Program-made: the position numbers and the translations under genes
Source of the DNA: JAGVPT01 sp963717445
GTDB lineage: Bacteria > Bacteroidota > Ignavibacteria > UBA10030 > UBA8401
Length of the DNA stretch: 64,000 bases
NCBI GenBank assembly: GCA_963717445.1
Contig: OY970334.1
Location: 1,054,001-1,118,000 of the forward strand
Reading direction: 5' to 3'
The notes under the pieces: model-generated
What the model was told of the DNA's origin: nothing
The model's database searches: none
Seen by the model: only the letters and a program-made list of their open reading frames with translations
Shown: positions 25,397 to 34,660 of the stretch, piece by piece
How the letters are laid out: the number at the start of each line of letters is the position of its first letter
How positions within the stretch are numbered: position 1 is the stretch's first letter

Positions 25397-26851
25397 TCAT
25401 TTGTCGTTCAGCTTACTCTTAAGAATATCATTAACTATTTTTGGATTCGCTTTTCCCTTTGTCGCTTTCATCGTTTCCCCAACAAAGAAGCCGAACAATT
25501 GCACTTTACCGTTTCGGTATTGTTCCCGCTGTGCGGGGTTCTTCGAAAGGACTTCATCGATAATTTTTTCGATTGCTCCGGCGTCAGAAACCTGGATAAG
25601 CCCCTTTCGCTCGACGATCGTTTTTGGATGCTCTTTCGTTTTCAGCATCTCGTCAAATACTTCCTTCGCGATTTTCCCGCTGATCACGCCATCGGCGATA
25701 AGATTCACCATCGCGGCCAAATTCTCCGGCGAGACGGGGAAGTCGGTCGCCGCAAGGTGTTCGTCATTCATAACACGAAGAACCTCTGTCATCACCCAGT
25801 TGCTGACTGTTTTGTATCCTTCGGAACTCGTCCGCGAAATTTTTGACGCGGCTTCTTCGTAATAATCTGCCAGCGTTCTTTCGAGCGTTAAAATATCTGC
25901 ATCATACTTGGGCAAATTGTACCGTTCGATAAATCGGTCGCGGCGTTCTTTTGGTAATTCCGGAAGCGTAGATTTAACCCTTGCGATCCAGGCTTCATCG
26001 ACAAGTACCGGCACCAAGTCGGGTTCAGGAAAATACCGGTAATCATGCGCCTCCTCTTTGCTCCTCATGGGAACTGCAACATTCTTGTCAGCATCCCACA
26101 GCAGCGTCTCCTGCACAACCACGCCGCCGTCTTCGATCAAGATAATTTGACGATTGATTTCATAGTCAAGCGCCCGCTCAACATTGCGGAAGGAATTCAT
26201 GTTTTTCACTTCCGTCTTCGTGCCGAATTTTTTTTCTCCTCTCAGCCGCACCGAAACGTTGGCATCGCAACGGAGGCTCCCCTCTTCCATGTTACCGTCG
26301 CAGATTCCAAGATACGTCACGATCTGCTTGATCATCGAGAGATATTGATGCGCTTCATGAGATGTCCGGATGTCCGGCTCGCTGACAATTTCGATCAGCG
26401 GAACCCCGCACCGATTGACGTCAACAAGCGTATCGATATCCATATCGTGAATTAATTTCCCCGCATCCTCTTCCATGTGGATGCGCGTGATGCCGATTCG
26501 TTTCGTCGAGCCGTCTTTCAACTCCACGTCGACATATCCATGGTAGCAAATCGGCTCTTCGTATTGAGAGATCTGGTACCCCTTCGGCAAGTCCGGGTAA
26601 AAATAATTCTTGCGGGCGAAAATGGACTTTCGTGCAATCGTACAATGCGTGGAGAGTCCCATCTTCATGATGAACTCAACAACATCGTTGTTAAGCACGG
26701 GAAGGACACCAGGCATGCCGAGACAAACGGGGCAGGAGTTTGAATTCGGAATGTTGCCGAATTTTGTCGTGCACCCGCAAAATGCTTTTGAATTTGTCAA
26801 AAGTTGAGCGTGCACTTCAAGTCCTATGACTGCTTCATATCTGTCGTTCAT
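25397..26851 (-). CDS. gatB: Aspartyl/glutamyl-tRNA(Asn/Gln) amidotransferase subunit B
   Basis: 484 residues, the usual length. GatB is the kinase/transamidase-scaffold subunit of GatCAB, which converts mischarged Glu-tRNA(Gln) or Asp-tRNA(Asn) to the amide. Seen: YEAVIGLEVHAQLLTNSKAFCGC near 5, NSCPVCLGMPG (zinc cysteines), RKNYFYPDLPKGYQISQYEEPIC, the DVNRCGVPLIEIVSEPD signature, RCDANVSVR, and a C-terminal YqeY-like tail domain. gatA and gatC are not adjacent. It lies between sucC (28 nt) and tpiA (54 nt). Confidence 0.97.
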   Translation of the reverse strand: MNDRYEAVIGLEVHAQLLTNSKAFCGCTTKFGNIPNSNSCPVCLGMPGVLPVLNNDVVEFIMKMGLSTHCTIARKSIFARKNYFYPDLPKGYQISQYEEPICYHGYVDVELKDGSTKRIGITRIHMEEDAGKLIHDMDIDTLVDVNRCGVPLIEIVSEPDIRTSHEAHQYLSMIKQIVTYLGICDGNMEEGSLRCDANVSVRLRGEKKFGTKTEVKNMNSFRNVERALDYEINRQIILIEDGGVVVQETLLWDADKNVAVPMRSKEEAHDYRYFPEPDLVPVLVDEAWIARVKSTLPELPKERRDRFIERYNLPKYDADILTLERTLADYYEEAASKISRTSSEGYKTVSNWVMTEVLRVMNDEHLAATDFPVSPENLAAMVNLIADGVISGKIAKEVFDEMLKTKEHPKTIVERKGLIQVSDAGAIEKIIDEVLSKNPAQREQYRNGKVQLFGFFVGETMKATKGKANPKIVNDILKSKLNDK

Positions 26852-26879
26852 TATCAGTACGCCATTTCAAGATGTGCAA

Positions 26880-28043
26880 CTATGCGGCCAACGCGTTCGT
26901 CACTTTTTTCGCCGCATCTTCCAGATTCTCTGCAACGAGAAAGCTCATTCCCGATTTTTTAAGAATTTCTGCCGCAAGGTCGGCGTTCGTCCCGGCGAGA
27001 CGAATGACGATCGGAATTTTCACTTCAACTTTCTTGGCTGCCTCGACAACTCCGGTCGCAACCCGGTCACACCGGACAATACCGCCGAAGATGTTGATAA
27101 GAATTGCTTTGACGTTTTTATCTGCAAGGATTATTTTGAACCCGTTTTCAACCGTTTGTGCATTCGCGCCGCCGCCAACGTCAAGAAAATTTGCCGGCTC
27201 GCCTCCGGCGAGTTTAATAATATCCATCGTCGCCATCGCAAGGCCGGCGCCGTTGACCATACAGCCAACGTTGCCCTCAAGCTTGATATAATTCAAGCTC
27301 GATTTTGACGCTTCAATTTCCAAAGGCTCTTCTTCATCAAGGTCGCGAAGTTGGGCAAACTCGGGATGCCGGAAGAGAGCGTTGTCGTCGAAATTTATCT
27401 TTGCATCGAGAGCGAGAACGTCGCCTCCCTTCGTGATCACCAACGGGTTAATTTCAGCAAGGGAAGCATCCGTCGCTTCATACGCGTTGTACAACGCAAG
27501 TAAAAATTTTACGCCGTTCTTGAATGCATCGCCGTTCAACCCAAGGGCAAACGCAAGGGTTCGCGCCTGAAATTGTTGCAAACCCGCCGCCGGGTCGACA
27601 GGCTCTTTTACGATTCTTTCCGGCGATTCAGCGGCGACTTTTTCGATTTCAACTCCCCCTTCGGTAGACACCATGAGGACGTTCATTCCCGTGGTTCGAT
27701 CGAGTGTAATGCCGACGTACATTTCCTTTGCGATGTCGACCCCTTGCTCGACGAGGAGACGTTTCACAATTTTCCCCTCCGGACCGGTTTGATGTGTTAC
27801 CAGTCTCATCCCGAGAATTTGCGACGCAAGTGTTTTCACTTCGGCGATACTTTTTGCTACCTTGACACCTCCACCTTTGCCCCTTCCCCCAGCATGGATC
27901 TGAGCCTTGACAACCCAAACGCTCCCGCCCAAACGCTGTGCAACAGCAACAGCTTCGTCCACAGAAAAGGCAACAGCGCCCTGTGGCATAGCGACATTAT
28001 ATTTACGGAGGATTTCTTTCCCTTGATACTCGTGAATTTTCAT
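26880..28043 (-). CDS. sucC: Succinyl-CoA ligase, beta subunit
   Basis: 387 residues. The beta subunit carries the ATP-grasp nucleotide site of the TCA-cycle enzyme that makes ATP or GTP from succinyl-CoA. Seen: MKIHEYQGKEILRKYNVAMPQG start; VVKAQIHAGGRGKGGGVK (ATP-grasp loop); LAEINPLVITKGGDVLALDAKI (metal site); GNVGCMVNGAGLAMATMD; and FGGIVRCDRVA. The alpha subunit gene sucD is not adjacent, so the subunits are encoded apart. It lies between pruA and gatB. Confidence 0.97.
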   Translation of the reverse strand: MKIHEYQGKEILRKYNVAMPQGAVAFSVDEAVAVAQRLGGSVWVVKAQIHAGGRGKGGGVKVAKSIAEVKTLASQILGMRLVTHQTGPEGKIVKRLLVEQGVDIAKEMYVGITLDRTTGMNVLMVSTEGGVEIEKVAAESPERIVKEPVDPAAGLQQFQARTLAFALGLNGDAFKNGVKFLLALYNAYEATDASLAEINPLVITKGGDVLALDAKINFDDNALFRHPEFAQLRDLDEEEPLEIEASKSSLNYIKLEGNVGCMVNGAGLAMATMDIIKLAGGEPANFLDVGGGANAQTVENGFKIILADKNVKAILINIFGGIVRCDRVATGVVEAAKKVEVKIPIVIRLAGTNADLAAEILKKSGMSFLVAENLEDAAKKVTNALAA

Positions 28044-28149
28044 GCTAAATCCCTTTGAGTTTGTACTTCAGTATTTTGACGAAGATGATCGAAATTCCGA
28101 ATGCCGATTGACGACGGCATCAATTTCAATAATCAATTATCGAAAAGAT

Positions 28150-29712
28150 TTACTTTATCTTTTCAGAAATCGATTTGGCCTGCATGAACAGAAGCAAATA
28201 GTCGTGTCCGCCTGCCTTTGAATCCGTTCCGGACATATTGAATCCCCCAAACGGATGGACGCCGACAAGAGCGCCCGTAATTTTTCTGTTCACATAAAAA
28301 TTGCCGACATGAAAGCTGTTCTTCGCCTTCTCGATCTTTTTACGATTCGTAGTCCAGACGCCGCCGGTGAGGCCAAACTCCGTGTTGTTTGCGATGCTGA
28401 GGGCATGGTCAAAATCTTTCGCTTTGATCACCGCAAGAACCGGTCCAAAAATCTCTTCCTGGGCGATTATAGAATGAGGCTCGACATCTGCAATTACCGT
28501 CGGTTGAATAAAATGGCCTTCGCCTTCGGCTTTTTTACCGCCGGCAACAAGTCTTCCGCCTTCATATAATCCCTTTCCTATATACTCCAGGATTTTCTCC
28601 TGTGCTCCCTTATTGATGACGGGCCCCATATAATTCGCCTGATCATCCACCGAGCCGACCTTGAGTTTTTCTGTTTTCCCCTTCAGGAGTTCGACAAACT
28701 TGTCGTAGACTTTCTCGACAACGATAACGCGCGAAGCGGCAGAGCATTTCTGCCCCTGAAATCCGAACGCGGAAACGACTGTCGCCTGTGCAGCCGCATT
28801 GAGGTCTGTGGAGTCATCGACAACGATAGAATCCTTTCCCCCCATTTCGGCAACAACGCGCTTCAGCCATTTTTGTCCTGGCTGTACTTTCGCGGCAAGT
28901 TCGTTAATATGAATGCCGACTTCTTTCGAGCCGGTGAACGAGACGAATCGTGTTTTGGGGTGAGCGACAAGTGTATCCCCGACAGACCCTCCCGATCCCG
29001 TAACAAAATTTATAACGCCGGCGGGCAAACCGACTTCACGCATCAAAGAAAAGTATCTCCACCCGGTAAGAGGGGAATCGCTTGACGGCTTCAACACCGC
29101 AGTGTTACCGGTAACGACGGCGGCAGAGGTCATGCCGGTGAGAATCGCAAGAGCAAAATTCCAGGGCGGAACGACAACGCCGGCACCGAGAGGAATATAA
29201 CGCAGCTCACTCTTTTCTGCCGAAATTTTTGTAACGGGTTGAGGGCCGGCAAGGCGCAGCATTTCGCGCGCATAAAATTCCAGAAAGTCGATTGCTTCGG
29301 CGGTATCGGCATCCGCTTCAGGCCATGTCTTACCCACTTCGTACATCATCGTCGCGCTGAATTCATGTTTCCGTTTCCGCATAAGTCCGGCAGCTTTGAA
29401 AAGATAGTCCGCCCGTTTCTTAGGATCGACCAATTTCCATTCTTCAAATTTTGCCGCCGCCGCCTCCACCGCCCTGGTTACTATATCGGCATTCGCCTTT
29501 TGAAAAACACCGACAATTTCATTCGGGGAGGATGGATTGTAGGAGTTGAGCTTTTCTTCAGTCCGAATTTCCTCTCCTCCGATCACGATCGGGTATTCGC
29601 GCGAGAACCCTGACCGGACACTCGCCATTGCTTTCTCCATTGCCTTCCGATTTGCAGGTTTCGAAAAATCGGTTAAGGGTTCATTCTTAAATTTTCTCAC
29701 TGGCATTGTCAA
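28150..29712 (-). CDS. pruA: L-glutamate gamma-semialdehyde dehydrogenase
   Basis: 520 residues, matching the short single-function 1-pyrroline-5-carboxylate dehydrogenase (RocA/PruA) group. It oxidises glutamate semialdehyde to glutamate with NAD+, the last step of proline breakdown. Seen: VVPPWNFALAI near 180-190, FTGSKEVG near 259-266, catalytic Glu289 in VAEMGGKD, catalytic Cys323 in GFQGQKCSA, and EIFGPVLAV near 425. No proline dehydrogenase gene is in the window. Confidence 0.95.
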   Translation of the reverse strand: MTMPVRKFKNEPLTDFSKPANRKAMEKAMASVRSGFSREYPIVIGGEEIRTEEKLNSYNPSSPNEIVGVFQKANADIVTRAVEAAAAKFEEWKLVDPKKRADYLFKAAGLMRKRKHEFSATMMYEVGKTWPEADADTAEAIDFLEFYAREMLRLAGPQPVTKISAEKSELRYIPLGAGVVVPPWNFALAILTGMTSAAVVTGNTAVLKPSSDSPLTGWRYFSLMREVGLPAGVINFVTGSGGSVGDTLVAHPKTRFVSFTGSKEVGIHINELAAKVQPGQKWLKRVVAEMGGKDSIVVDDSTDLNAAAQATVVSAFGFQGQKCSAASRVIVVEKVYDKFVELLKGKTEKLKVGSVDDQANYMGPVINKGAQEKILEYIGKGLYEGGRLVAGGKKAEGEGHFIQPTVIADVEPHSIIAQEEIFGPVLAVIKAKDFDHALSIANNTEFGLTGGVWTTNRKKIEKAKNSFHVGNFYVNRKITGALVGVHPFGGFNMSGTDSKAGGHDYLLLFMQAKSISEKIK

Positions 29713-29773
29713 TCCTCATTTTCATTATAATAACAAAACAAAAAAGAGCATGAGTTTCTTTCAAACAGAAAAA

Positions 29774-30715
29774 TTATGCGAGAGCCATTAACACTGCTCC
29801 GTAAGCCGGCGGGCTCTTCGGTGCAACAACGTCGATATTGGGAAATAAATTTGAGATTTGTCGGCGAAGCGATTGCGTTAAAGGCGTTTCATGATCGATC
29901 AATCCGCCGATAAACGAAAGAGAAATTCTTCGTCCTGAACCTTTTTCGCTGCCATCTTGAAATTTCATCGTTAATGCCCGAACATGTTCCGTCAGTTCAT
30001 TTGAGGCATGCTGAACTATTTCTGAGGCTGCAGCATCCCCCTTCTCCATCGCATCGAAAACAAGTGGTGCTATCGAGGCAATATTAAAGTCCTTCTTATA
30101 GATGGCGGTGATGATATCGGCGGAAGTTCTTAAACCAAACTTCTTTGCAATTATCGCAGTGAGAGTCGTTGAAAGTGACCGCCCGTCCAGATGACGGCAG
30201 ACAACTGTCAGGGCTTGTTTCCCGATAAAAAAACCGCTCCCTTCATCACCCAATATTCTCCCCCATCCTCCAACGCGATGGATATCTCCCTTTTCATCTT
30301 TCCCAAACGCAATCGAACCCGTCCCGGCAATCAAAATAATTCCCGCTCCTCCGTTGAATGCTCCTTCAAGCGCAATGCGGGCATCGCTCTCAATTCGGAT
30401 TTTTCGCAGCCTAACGTTCTTTGATGATGCCAGCCTTCGGAGCGCCTCTGAGATTTTTTTTGTGTCGTCAGGCCTCCCGGCACCGGCCAGACCGATCGTA
30501 ATCGCCTTGATATTTTTGGGGAGGCTGTCGACCGAATCGCAGCAATCTCGAATCAATGAAAAGACCACCCCAGCCGCTTTCACAACTCCGATCGTTTGAA
30601 CGTTTGATGGACCTGCAACATGCTCTGCCAGAATCGTTCCCTTAAGGTCGGCAATGATGGCTGTCGTTTTCGTGCCACCGCCATCCACACCGACAACAAA
30701 TTGTGATAATTTCAT
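29774..30715 (-). CDS. BadF/BadG-type amino sugar kinase (GlcNAc/MurNAc kinase-like)
   Basis: 313 residues, ASKHA fold. Phosphate-1 motif GVDGGGTKTTAIIAD (9-23), SNVQTIG, phosphate-2 region GLAGAGRPDD, adenosine-side loop IILIAGTGSIAFG near 125-137, and GWGRILGDEGSGFFIG near 148-163 are those of N-acetylglucosamine kinases of the BadF/BadG/BcrA/BcrD family. MurK of Clostridium belongs to this family and phosphorylates both GlcNAc and MurNAc. The AmpG-like and SpoIID genes directly upstream favour a role in salvage of cell wall sugars. It has its own likely promoter (30750-30780) after a hairpin. Confidence 0.82.
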   Translation of the reverse strand: MKLSQFVVGVDGGGTKTTAIIADLKGTILAEHVAGPSNVQTIGVVKAAGVVFSLIRDCCDSVDSLPKNIKAITIGLAGAGRPDDTKKISEALRRLASSKNVRLRKIRIESDARIALEGAFNGGAGIILIAGTGSIAFGKDEKGDIHRVGGWGRILGDEGSGFFIGKQALTVVCRHLDGRSLSTTLTAIIAKKFGLRTSADIITAIYKKDFNIASIAPLVFDAMEKGDAAASEIVQHASNELTEHVRALTMKFQDGSEKGSGRRISLSFIGGLIDHETPLTQSLRRQISNLFPNIDVVAPKSPPAYGAVLMALA

Positions 30716-30749
30716 AGTAAAAAAATGGACCGTGCAACGCTGGAACGGA

Positions 30750-30780
30750 ACAAATTACGAAGATGTGGGTAGAGAATCAA
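30750..30780 (-). promoter_or_regulatory. Promoter for the sugar kinase
   Basis: On the minus strand: TTG (30778-30780), 20 nt, TAATTTGT (30750-30757). The same displaced-TTTG form occurs upstream of plsY. Transcription would start near 30743, 28 nt before the kinase ATG. Confidence 0.45.
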
Positions 30781-30822
30781 CCTCTGGTGGGCTGGCAGAA
30801 TGCAGTTCCATACCGGCAGGCT

Positions 30823-30847
30823 TTGTCAAGGCTATCAACCTTGACAA
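30823..30847 (-). terminator. Hairpin after the AmpG-like gene
   Basis: A perfect 9-bp inverted repeat TTGTCAAGG - 7 nt - CCTTGACAA begins 8 nt after the AmpG stop. A direct repeat AGGCTTTGTC occurs at 30819-30828, overlapping the hairpin, and again at the AmpG stop (about 30857-30866). No T-run follows on the minus strand, so it may be a T-less terminator, an RNA-stability hairpin or an operator. Confidence 0.45.
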
Positions 30848-30855
30848 TGCTCTCT

Positions 30856-32220
30856 TTAGGCTTTGTCTTCCAACGGTAAAAAATAAATTGTTGCCAAACC
30901 CGGAATGGCAAGTAAAAAGCTCATCAAGAAATAGTTCTCATAACCCATCCACACTTGCAAATACCCGCTCATAATTCCGGGAAGCAGAATACCCGCTGCC
31001 ATGAATGCCGTGGTGATGGCATAATGTGATGCTTTGAATTCCGGACGCACCGTGCGCATCAGGAAAACGGTGTATGCAGAAACTCCAACCCCGTAGGAAA
31101 ACTGTTCGAATGAATTGACAACGTACACCCACTCAATGCCCGGCCGGTATTTTGCGAGAAGCCAATAGAGGACAATGGCCGAATTCTGAAGAATCGCCGT
31201 CGGCCACATCCATTTTTTCAATCCCTGTTTAGCGATAATAAATCCGCCGAGGATTCCGCCGGCAAGGAGAAAAATAACGCCGACAGTCCCATACAAAACT
31301 CCCATCTCGGCTGTCGAGAGTGTCAATCCTCCTTTAACCCCGTTGTCCATCAAAAATGGCGGCGCCATTTTTAACATCAATGCGTCGCCGAGCCGGAAAA
31401 TCAAAACGTACGTTACGATCCAGCCGATCCGGTATTGGGTAAAATATGTCTTGAACGAATCAAAAAAATTCTTGTGTGATTCATTTTCCCGTTGCTCCCT
31501 CACAAATGGTTTGGGATACGGGAGATACCAGAGTTGAAAAATGTAGACCAAGAGAAAGATGAACGCCGCCGCGGTAAAGGCGATTGCCCAACCAAATTCC
31601 AAGGGATGAATAGAAAATGTATTGCCCAATGCGATGAAATGAATATCCTGAAAAATTCTCGTCCCATCCGGGTTGGTATTGATCAGGTGCTCATTGGCGA
31701 GATATCCGGCAAGAAATACGAGTCCGCCGTTTCCCGCAAGCCAGGCAAGTTTGTACGCCGTCGATCTGAAACCGACGAAGAATGCTTGTTGATCCCTGTC
31801 CAAAGCATCGAGATAAAAACCGTCGATGGCGATGTCGTGCGTCGCGGAGACAAATGCGATGAGGGCAAAAACAATAATCGAGGCTGCAATGGCTTGAGAA
31901 CTTAGTGCGCCAAACGCGAGGAGCACAAAAAGAAACGCGCAAAAAATTTCAGCGGTCAATATCCATCTGCGCTTGGTTGAATAGATATCGACCACCGGCC
32001 CCCATAATCCTTTCAACATCCATGGGAGATAGAGAAAGCTTGTCAGCCCGATCAACTCGTTGCTCGCACCGAGGTCTTTTAAGAAAATCACCGACATTAA
32101 GTTGACGATCGTGTACGGAAACCCTTCTGCAAAATAAACAACGGATACCCAAACGGCAGCACTCCGCTTCTTGACCAAAGGAATAAATGGAAGTTGAATT
32201 TCAGGCATCAACGTGTTCAA
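30856..32220 (-). CDS. AmpG-like major facilitator permease
   Basis: 454 residues with about twelve membrane helices. The N-terminus VVYFAEGFPYTIVNLMSVIFLKDLG and the following LPWMLKGLWGPVVDIYSTKRRWI match the AmpG/SLC33 group of MFS carriers, whose best-known member imports anhydromuropeptides. SATHDIAIDGFYLDAL near 126-141 also fits. The start is a TTG overlapping the SpoIID stop as TTGA; an ATG four codons later (32208) is an alternative. Its neighbours (SpoIID domain, sugar kinase) support muropeptide or amino sugar import, although the substrate is not proven by sequence. Confidence 0.8.
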   Translation of the reverse strand: MNTLMPEIQLPFIPLVKKRSAAVWVSVVYFAEGFPYTIVNLMSVIFLKDLGASNELIGLTSFLYLPWMLKGLWGPVVDIYSTKRRWILTAEIFCAFLFVLLAFGALSSQAIAASIIVFALIAFVSATHDIAIDGFYLDALDRDQQAFFVGFRSTAYKLAWLAGNGGLVFLAGYLANEHLINTNPDGTRIFQDIHFIALGNTFSIHPLEFGWAIAFTAAAFIFLLVYIFQLWYLPYPKPFVREQRENESHKNFFDSFKTYFTQYRIGWIVTYVLIFRLGDALMLKMAPPFLMDNGVKGGLTLSTAEMGVLYGTVGVIFLLAGGILGGFIIAKQGLKKWMWPTAILQNSAIVLYWLLAKYRPGIEWVYVVNSFEQFSYGVGVSAYTVFLMRTVRPEFKASHYAITTAFMAAGILLPGIMSGYLQVWMGYENYFLMSFLLAIPGLATIYFLPLEDKA

Positions 32221-33545
32221 TATAATTTCTTGAGTTCAATGTTGCGGAAGTAATGCTCGAGAATTTCTTCAGCGGTAAATTGTTTTGTTGCCATTACCGC
32301 TGCCCCGATCTGACACAAGCCGACCCCGTGTCCCCATCCCGCCCCGTAGAAAAGAAAGTGCTTTGGAGTTCCGTCGTCTCCCTGTTCTGTCATGACGACG
32401 AAAGCCGAACTGTAGAGATGAGTCCTGGACAACCAGCGTCGAATTTCGAGTTCTTTGCCGACAACCATTGTTGTCTTCGACCCCTCAATTTTCAGTCTGA
32501 AGATGCGCCCGGAAGGGCCCCGCTGTAGCGGGACAAGGTTGAGCAGCGTCCCGAAGTCAATTCCGGATTTTGATCGGATGATTTCTTCAAGCTCATCCCG
32601 TTCATAATCAACAGCCCAACGGAAAAAATTTGTTGTTTCTCGATCGAACGCGGGAAGAATTTGCCGCAGGATAGTCCGGTCTGTCGTGTTGCAGTACGTA
32701 TCGGGGTTTGAAAGAATCCAATCTTCAGCAGCCGGCTCGTTCAGAATCTTAGGATGTTCGATCGATGAATCGGAAATACTTTCAAGATACGGTACGTGCT
32801 TATCTTCCCAGGTATGTTCAAACTCTTCGGTGATCCCCCCGCAAGCTTTGGAAAACCGGGCATCGCAAATTTCTTCACCGTGGAGAAGAAAAATTCCCCG
32901 TGTCGCCTCAATTGCTTTCATCGCCCTTTCGGAATTTATTCTTGTCATACCCTGGTATCGTTGGCAATGGTCATCGGCACAAACGTCGAAAAGGTCGTGC
33001 TCTTCCCGGTCGTACCATCGAATCAACTCGCCTTCACGCTGAACAGTTCTTGGAAAAACCGCGGCATCATTTCCCTTTTTTCGATCCAGCATTGCAACCA
33101 GCCAACTGCGGGAAGTAATGGCATGAGCTTTCAAAAATTCGAACGGCGCTTCCCCGCTCATTTCCGACAATATCACACTTGCAAGATACTTTTCGACCGG
33201 AATTTCATTGACGACGGCAATGGTCTCATCATCACGGGCGATCAGCCTCAAATTTCCTTGAAAGGTCTGGTCCTCTTTTCGCTCCCAATGAAATCCCTTT
33301 CCAATCATGACACCGTGGAGTGTGAACGTTCCATCGGCATTAGTATCGCAGGAAATCTCCTTAGCGTTGACAACATCGCATCCGGTGCTGTCGGTAAGAA
33401 TGATCTCCCCTTGTTCTATCCGAACGCTAAATTTGCCATGTAATCGATAGGGACCGTCTACAACAAATACCTCGTTGAAATTGCCGGTGACTTCGCGACA
33501 GTGATCCTGAATTCCGACCTTAATAAATGGTTCTTGTGAGATCAT
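32217..33545 (-). CDS. SpoIID/LytB-domain protein without signal peptide
   Basis: 442 residues. The SpoIID core is clear: VEKYLASVILSEMSGEAPFEF near 117-137 with the catalytic-type Glu128, then LKAHAITSRSWLV; a CGGITEEFEHTWEDKHVPYL region near 235-254; and the C-terminal WGHGVGLCQIGAAVMA near 408-423. SpoIID cuts denuded glycan strands as a lytic transglycosylase. No hydrophobic leader is present: the protein starts MISQEPFIKVGIQDHCRE. It should therefore stay in the cytoplasm unless exported by another route. It is translationally coupled to the AmpG-like gene, which suggests action on imported wall fragments. Confidence 0.85.
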   Translation of the reverse strand: MISQEPFIKVGIQDHCREVTGNFNEVFVVDGPYRLHGKFSVRIEQGEIILTDSTGCDVVNAKEISCDTNADGTFTLHGVMIGKGFHWERKEDQTFQGNLRLIARDDETIAVVNEIPVEKYLASVILSEMSGEAPFEFLKAHAITSRSWLVAMLDRKKGNDAAVFPRTVQREGELIRWYDREEHDLFDVCADDHCQRYQGMTRINSERAMKAIEATRGIFLLHGEEICDARFSKACGGITEEFEHTWEDKHVPYLESISDSSIEHPKILNEPAAEDWILSNPDTYCNTTDRTILRQILPAFDRETTNFFRWAVDYERDELEEIIRSKSGIDFGTLLNLVPLQRGPSGRIFRLKIEGSKTTMVVGKELEIRRWLSRTHLYSSAFVVMTEQGDDGTPKHFLFYGAGWGHGVGLCQIGAAVMATKQFTAEEILEHYFRNIELKKLY

Positions 33546-33583
33546 AACCTACTTATCTGCAATGACTCGTCGTCACACACGTT

Positions 33584-34567
33584 CTACCCTTCGCTAACAA
33601 TTTTCTCAAGTAGTTCTTCACTGACGCACACTTCCTCAAAAATAGTCTCAATTAACTTTGCGTCAACTCTGTGAAAGTCTTTTTCAATCGGTGTGATGAT
33701 CAACCCACCAAGATCTATTGCCGCTGGACTGATAAGTACCTGAGCCTCCCCTTTCTGAAAATAAACGGAGGGACGATGCATGCGCCGTGGGAAGATGATC
33801 ACACGCCATATTTTTTTTAGGAATGAACAGAGAATATTAACCATGGGCTCTTCTGTTGTACACACAACGTTCTTCATTGTGTCGAGAAGGCTCAACGTGC
33901 AAGACTCAAGTTTTTCTTTATCTTCGGACTCAAGAACGAGCACTTGCCTTCCGTATGATCGAAGCGTTAGAAAAGAAACTGCGCCGGTCTTTTTTTTAAG
34001 ATTTCTTCGTTGAACGTCTTCCACATCCCGTTCGACCGGAATCGATCCGCTCGGGCCTGCTTGAAAATGCATATGGTCGGGCGCAGAGGCGCCGCATTTA
34101 GGTCCGTTATAAAAAACAGTGAAGTGCGGGCTAAAATCTTTCGCTATCGAAAGGAATGTTCCGATAAACCTGTCAATGTTTTGTGGAATATGTTGAAGGT
34201 TTGATAAAGTATAATGCCGTGAAAAAATCGGGGCGGGGTTGCACAGGACAAGAAAATCGTCCCGATAGAGCACCCCTTTTTGCTCACGAGGAAGATTTTC
34301 AAGACAAAGAAAACATTGGCGTGCGCGCACTGATGCCTCGTCAACCTTCGCGCTTGCGCTGACGATTCTCTTCGGATTAAATTGGAGCTGGATCGAAAAA
34401 TTTTTACAATCGATCTCACGAACTTTCGCCCAGTCAATCGATGCGTAGGCACCGGCTAGCTGCGGCCACTCTTTTTTTTGTTGCTCTAGGAGAGAAATTG
34501 AAAGACTCGCGAGGGAATCGCCTGGTAGGAGGGGGTTGAATGACGCAAATAACTTTTGTGAGAGCAA
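33584..34567 (-). CDS. DUF4922 HIT-like nucleotidyltransferase/phosphorylase
   Basis: 327 residues from a TTG start. The central DHMHFQAG (164-171) is a HxHxQ motif like that of Ap4A phosphorylase and galactose-1-phosphate uridylyltransferase, where the middle His carries the nucleotide. CFLC (85-88) precedes it, with LVLCNPAPIFSRHYTLSNL near 106-124 and FTVFYNGPKCGASAP near 149-163. I recognise it as the DUF4922 group of Bacteroidota; its function is not known to me. Placed between a glycosyltransferase and SpoIID/AmpG genes, it could activate a salvaged sugar phosphate to a nucleotide sugar. That is inference. Confidence 0.75.
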   Translation of the reverse strand: MLSQKLFASFNPLLPGDSLASLSISLLEQQKKEWPQLAGAYASIDWAKVREIDCKNFSIQLQFNPKRIVSASAKVDEASVRARQCFLCLENLPREQKGVLYRDDFLVLCNPAPIFSRHYTLSNLQHIPQNIDRFIGTFLSIAKDFSPHFTVFYNGPKCGASAPDHMHFQAGPSGSIPVERDVEDVQRRNLKKKTGAVSFLTLRSYGRQVLVLESEDKEKLESCTLSLLDTMKNVVCTTEEPMVNILCSFLKKIWRVIIFPRRMHRPSVYFQKGEAQVLISPAAIDLGGLIITPIEKDFHRVDAKLIETIFEEVCVSEELLEKIVSEG

Positions 34568-34660
34568 TGAAAATCTTACGAAAGATTGAGTGAAATGCCT
34601 TGAGCGCGTGTCGATGTTCTACAATCGAGTGAACCGTGCAATACCCATCCCCTGCATGAA

